Shown here piece after piece: positions 60,901-64,000 of a DNA stretch of 64,000 nt; position 1 is the stretch's first letter, and every line of letters starts with the position of its first letter. The DNA comes from Symsagittifera roscoffensis (Eukaryota > Xenacoelomorpha > Acoela > Convolutidae): contig NC_087068.1 of the NCBI RefSeq assembly GCF_963678635.1, positions 53,716,213 to 53,780,212 of the forward strand. Reading direction: 5' to 3'. Both the position numbers and the translations under genes were made by a program. The notes under the pieces are model-generated. The model did not search any database, was not told the DNA's origin, and saw only the letters and a list, made by a program, of their open reading frames with translations.

Positions 60901-62904
60901 ACATGAAAACAATTTTAAAAAGTATCCCTAGTGTCGAGAAAAGTCAGCTTGAAATTTTTGATTTTTCGTCTTTATTCCAGCAAATATAGCAAATAAATTT
61001 CGTCTTTTTTTCATAGTTTTACTGGACTAATGTTAGTTTTTCATTAGTTTTTAGCGCTTTTTTGATATTAAAAATTTCAAAAATCAAAAAACTGCAAAAA
61101 TAGTTGAAAAAAAGGGGTTTTTTAAATTTTTTTTGCGTTTTTCTTGTCATTTTTCAACGAAAAATGTTTTTTTTTCACTTTTGTACTTTACTTTCTTTGT
61201 CAAATATTACTAGTCTCCTTTTTTTTTGTTCAGATCGTTTTAGCGCACCGATAGCGTTTTAGATCGTTGAAGCAACACTAATTTGAAAAAAAAAATTGTT
61301 TTCTTACGATTATGTTATGAACATTCTGTGCTACTCCCGCAGTAACCGGCTGTTCCTGTTTTAAATTTCGTTTTTTTAGGCCTAATCGTGTTTGTTTTTT
61401 CTAAAGCGACTTAGTTGTCTCCTCTGACTTCTCTTGAGGACTGAAAAAAAATTGTATGCGAATGTGTTCTGAAGGGAAAGGGGATTCAAAAATGTGTTTA
61501 GTTTGAATTTTTTTCATCTTTAAGTGTGACCTCAGGTGTTTTTGGTTAAAACACATGCTTGAAACCACAAAACCCTTGAATTCGATTCCAGTCGAGACCT
61601 GTTTTTTTACAAACTGAAAACTTTTGGCTAACTTAGATTATTGTTTTTCTGCTAATTTTTGTCGGCTCAAATCCGCTGAAAGGACTTGTTTGAATATTCG
61701 GTAAGTTTCCATAATTCCGAAAGCTCCTTGCTTACTTTTTAATGGTATAAATATATATTTGTTTGGTTTACTTGGGCTTTCCTTGCAATGTTTAATATCA
61801 AAAACATTTTTTTGATTTTTTTTGCAATTTATTTTTTTTTTTCGTTAAATTTTAATCATAGTTATTCTTTTTTGTATCGCAAGTGGTACGAAGCTCAGTT
61901 TTTCGTCTGTTTTTTTTCATTTTTTTTCTTGAAAATTAAGCGCCACAAACAATTACGACTTACGCCACTTATATTGTATTATTCAAACTTAGCTCATAAA
62001 GCCCAAGTAATACATTGAAAAATAGGTTGATAAACCTTTGAAAAGTTGGTTGATTTTTTTATATAATTTGTTTTTGGAAATGCAAACTTTTTGAGCTGTG
62101 CAGAGAAACTAGCTGCTCTAGTTGGTTTTCAAAAATCATACCACAATTTTTCAGATGTGGACTCCTGTCGAACCAGATGCTACTGGACTTCAGAAACCTC
62201 AACAGACGGAGAAAAAACAATCGAAACCTGCAAAAGAAGTAATTCCTGCAAAACTAGACAAGATGTCAAAACAAGCTACAAAAAAGATGGAAAAAGAAGT
62301 AATATCTCAGCTGTTTCTGAACCTGTTTTTTTTTCAATCAAACCAAAAATTTCAGATCTCAAAATCATCGATCATTGTTGAAAAACTCAATTAATGATGA
62401 CTAAAATAAGTTTAAAAAACTCAAAATAGTTAGTGAGTTGCATGTCATAAGAAATTTGACTCCCTTACCGCTTAAAGGGTCCATTTTGTGTTTTTTCTTG
62501 TGATATTCATTGAATTTTCTTCTTCTAAACTCATTTTGACGGAGAGTGCAAAAAGGGCCTCAAAGCTGCATTAAGAACAAGAAGTATCAAAAATTTCCTT
62601 CTGCTGTCTCAAGAAAGCTCTGTAAATCAATTGTAATGACCTAAGCAAACTTATTGATAAATTGTCAAGCAGTTTTTTCAAAATCCGCGTTTTCTCACCA
62701 AAATTTTAATTGAACGAATTTCTTCATCGTTTTCAGTTGCGTCGAAGAGCTGGTCTGAAGATGAACAAGTCCCGAATTGGTAAGTTTAGTGGCAATTCCA
62801 AACCTTGGGACCCAAAGAATCGAGGGGGACGACCTACGAAATTCCTGGTAAAACCACAGACGACCACTCGAGCTAGTAGGACTATCAAACTTCTAAGCAG
62901 AATG
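57753..62904 (+). CDS. RIF1-like: RIF1-like gene, partial (8 exons)
   Basis: RIF1 is a HEAT-repeat protein that targets PP1 phosphatase to chromatin, controlling replication timing and DNA-break repair. Exons chain without phase conflict: 57753-57916, 58709-58769, 59351-59524, 59739-59849, 59985-60321, 60392-60461, then probably 62155-62298 and 62737-62904. The first three align with the RIF1 N-terminal HEAT region: 'STKISLLMSPLLNSS', 'RVRCWWKLITLYA' with the conserved WW, 'YFEK|IVSPFLKYTLS', and 'SQLQTAGANCVLALFGLKP'. Exons 4-6 remain helical. The last two are basic, with an AT-hook-like 'NRGGRPTKF'. The 5' exons and the 3' end are not resolved. Introns are GT-AG and one holds a hAT MITE. 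The orientation is head-to-head with PP2A-B56. Confidence 0.65.
58065..58450. mobile_element. hAT-like MITE in a RIF1-like intron
   Basis: Termini CAGTGGCGTTCGCAGAAAATTTT and ...CGCCACGCTACTG, flanks TTTGATAA / TTTGATGA (7 of 8). The interior ('tattggcgccaaaagtgcctttagaaaa') matches 14654-15045 and 51442-52245. 386 bp, no coding capacity. Confidence 0.85.
58709..58769 (+). CDS. RIF1-like: RIF1-like exon b
   Basis: A 61-base exon: acceptor 'tatatttcag', donor GAAG|GTTCAA. It reads IVSPFLKYTLSCSVGRETQE plus one base. It continues FEK of exon a exactly as the related RIF1 segment does and supplies the phase needed by exon c. Confidence 0.65.
59094..59301. mobile_element. GGATCTACTTAACAATCTCC MITE, copy 3
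   Basis: 208 bp with inverted ends GGATCTACTTAGCAATCTCC and GGGGGAGATTGTTAAGTAGATCC. It lies in the intron between RIF1-like exons b and c. No clear target duplication. Confidence 0.75.
59351..59524 (+). CDS. RIF1-like: RIF1-like exon c
   Basis: Acceptor 'aattatttcag', donor ACAG|GTAAGA. A Ser-rich linker is followed by SSQLQTAGANCVLALFGLKPF, matching the RIF1 helix after its variable loop. It enters and leaves in phase 1. Confidence 0.65.
59739..59849 (+). CDS. RIF1-like: RIF1-like exon d
   Basis: Acceptor 'atgttttag', donor CTG|GTATGA. It reads AEGFKIGLATTVLLVRTFSQ DLLSACHHVLINSNSS in phase. An upstream acceptor at 59684 would bring other frames with stops, so 59739 is preferred. Confidence 0.55.
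59985..60321 (+). CDS. RIF1-like: RIF1-like exon e
   Basis: Acceptor 'gatttgttag', donor AAAAG|GTGAAC. 111 codons, mostly amphipathic helices ('VDLMMVLATKRDEVCGLFH', 'ILQWIEMAIISPLVLLQSL'), consistent with HEAT repeats. Sequence similarity to RIF1 is weak here. Confidence 0.55.
60392..60461 (+). CDS. RIF1-like: RIF1-like exon f
   Basis: Acceptor 'tctgttttag', donor AGAG|GTAAGA. 23 codons, PENADSIGCLDLIKSTTQQ and on, entering in phase 2 as required by exon e and leaving in phase 0. Confidence 0.5.
60462..62154. other. intron-like DNA with dispersed repeat copy 3
   Basis: AT-rich. 60735-61370 repeats parts of 56360-56800 and 1-160. Missing exons of the RIF1-like gene may lie here. A hydrophobic frame at 61788-62018 has no splice or family support. 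Confidence 0.4.
62155..62298 (+). CDS. basic exon, probably of the RIF1-like gene
   Basis: Acceptor 'caatttttcag', donor GAA|GTAATA. 48 codons in phase 0, Lys/Gln/Pro-rich (MWTPVEPDATGLQKPQQ, then many Lys). Phase and strand allow it to follow exon f. It contains an ATG at its first codon, so it could instead begin another gene. Confidence 0.4.
62737..62904 (+). CDS. AT-hook-like exon, probably of the RIF1-like gene
   Basis: Acceptor 'cgttttcag', donor ATG|GTAAGA. 56 codons in phase 0: LRRRAGLKMNKSRIG, then NRGGRPTKFLVKP. The RGGRP core resembles an AT-hook DNA-binding motif. An internal GTAAGT at 62781 could end the exon earlier, before the AT-hook. Confidence 0.45.
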
Positions 62905-63424
62905 GTAAGAATGAAGAAATTAAACAGCCCCCCAGACCAGTAGCGCATTTAAGGGTGGAACCCCTATTTCAGAAAACTGACCCCAACGCAGGCCATATCG
63001 TCTCTCTTTTGGTTTTTTTGCTGTGAAAAATATCAAAGGGCTGGCCTCTTCGTAGAGATATCAAACAAATATTTTGAGGTGTCAAAAATTTTGAGGTGTT
63101 AAAATGATTCAAGCTCTGAATCTTCAAACTTCGAAGAACCTGCTTAAGTTTCGAAGCAGATACTCGGAAATGGCAATGAATTTGCAGACTCAATTTCGTA
63201 TAAATTTTTATAAAAAATCAGCTGAATTTAAAATCAATTTTGCAGGTTTTTTTTGCCATAGTTCAGCCCTCTACTCTCCGGAAAACTTCCAGATTTGCTT
63301 ATGCTCCAAACTTTTCATGATCAGTGTGTTTGTTTTGTTTGAAGTGAAACATTTTTTTTTTGATTTCTGAAAGGTTGTGTGCGTTTGTAAATGTGCGTGT
63401 GCGTGCCCGCATTGGCAAAACTAA
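62905..63424. other. non-coding or undetected exons
   Basis: AT-rich. 'atttgcag' at about 63188 and 'attttgcag' at about 63245 could be acceptors, but no exon can be supported. Confidence 0.35.
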
Positions 63425-63630
63425 GATTGCAATCGATTATAATCGATTTTCATACAGACTTTCTACTGGTAAAAAATATATTGTATGCAACCCAATTAGA
63501 CACCAAAATGGATATAATAGGGATTTTATACAGTTCAGAAAAACCGATTATACAGTCTAGAAAAAGGATTTTTTTGCAGTATAAAATCTGTATAAAATCT
63601 GTAACAAATCGATTATAATCGATTGTCATG
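63425..63630. mobile_element. palindromic-ended element, ATCGATTATAATCGAT termini
   Basis: The 16-bp palindrome ATCGATTATAATCGAT occurs at both ends in inverted context ('tgcaatcgattataatcgattt' and 'aaatcgattataatcgattgtca'). About 200 bp, no coding capacity, possibly a MITE. Confidence 0.45.
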
Positions 63631-63778
63631 CATTTTCTAAGGATCCGAAAAATCAATAATTTTGTCTGAAAAATGGATTATTTTGTCTGAAAATAGACTT
63701 TTCTACTCTTAGAAGCATGCTATTTGAAATCTTAAAACAAAAAGTTGAATTCGAAGTGAACGACATTTATCATGTAAA

Positions 63779-64000
63779 TTATCAATAAAAGCAAGATTTT
63801 GGGCACCAAAATATACAATAAAATCCTGATCGTCATTCAAATAAACAAAATTTTGGGCACGAAAGTAACAATAAAACCATGAAAATGATCAATTTGAACA
63901 AGATTTTGGGCACAGAAACAGGCAATCAAATCATGAAAATCACCAATATAAACAAAGTTTTGAGCACAAAAAAAATCAATTATTTCATGAAAATGATTAA
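63779..64000. repeat. 54-bp tandem repeat at the window edge
   Basis: Four units marked by 'attttgggcac' at about 63795, 63849, 63902 and 63957 (tttgagcac in the last) with 'aataaaa(t)c(a/c)tgaaaat' spacers. The array probably runs past the window. Confidence 0.8.

Noticed and set aside
61788-62018. 76-aa Phe-rich plus-strand ORF
   Set aside because: Product of T-rich sequence; no support.
1-64000. tRNA, rRNA, CRISPR or bacterial operon features
   Set aside because: None recognisable on either strand; the window is eukaryotic with split genes and LTR elements.

Overview
This window is AT-rich animal DNA. It holds two intron-bearing host genes buried in transposable elements, and no bacterial features. 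The host genes are strongly diverged. One of them (PP2A-B56) has an intron whose only sensible boundaries are GA...AG rather than GT...AG. A fast-evolving genome with GA-AG introns and env-bearing Ty3/gypsy elements recalls larvacean tunicates (Oikopleura and relatives). That assignment is an inference; only 'metazoan' is secure.

Host genes. A PP2A B56 (PPP2R5) regulatory subunit lies on the minus strand in four phase-0 exons (49946-49410, 15693-15466, 14582-13872, 5998-5852; 539 aa plus stop). Its first intron is about 33.7 kb and carries most of the mobile DNA in the window. Head-to-head with it, on the plus strand from about 56-57.7 kb to the right, is a gene whose phase-consistent exons (57753-57916, 58709-58769, 59351-59524, 59739-59849, 59985-60321, 60392-60461) match the HEAT region of RIF1. 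Two further phase-compatible basic exons (62155-62298, 62737-62904) follow.

Mobile elements, left to right: a decayed Ty3/gypsy element on the minus strand (gypsy-1, 6225-13861) inserted a few bases inside B56 intron 3; hAT-like and Tc1/mariner-like non-autonomous elements (14.6-19.4 kb), one interrupted by a head-to-head BEL/Pao chimera (16617-19136) bounded by 145-bp direct repeats; a related gypsy element on the plus strand (gypsy-2, 20298-27437); and a very young 18.9-kb env-class LTR retroelement on the plus strand (29264-48170, LTRs 410 bp with one visible difference). The zone 50.1-52.8 kb is dense in small MITEs sharing a GGCTCTTTTCC terminus and 8-bp target duplications.

The most unusual object is the 18.9-kb element (called ERV here). 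Besides a gag-pol with a protease, RT, RNase H and integrase, it carries: a basic 155-aa ORF overlapping the gag start; two tandem tiny membrane-protein ORFs; a 378-codon open frame with no ATG that runs into env; an 871-aa env-like glycoprotein; a 602-aa ORF coupled to env by an ATGA overlap; a short intron-like segment just after that ORF; and an antisense 158-aa ORF near the 3' LTR. This gene complement is far larger than gag-pol-env. Its plus strand is visibly rich in A and C and poor in G.

The remaining DNA is intronic or intergenic: degenerate arrays of roughly 90-bp repeats (1.9-2.4, 28.1-29.3 and 48.2-48.6 kb), a 1.6-kb tandem duplication (2.45-5.64 kb), and AT-rich sequence in which I see no gene.
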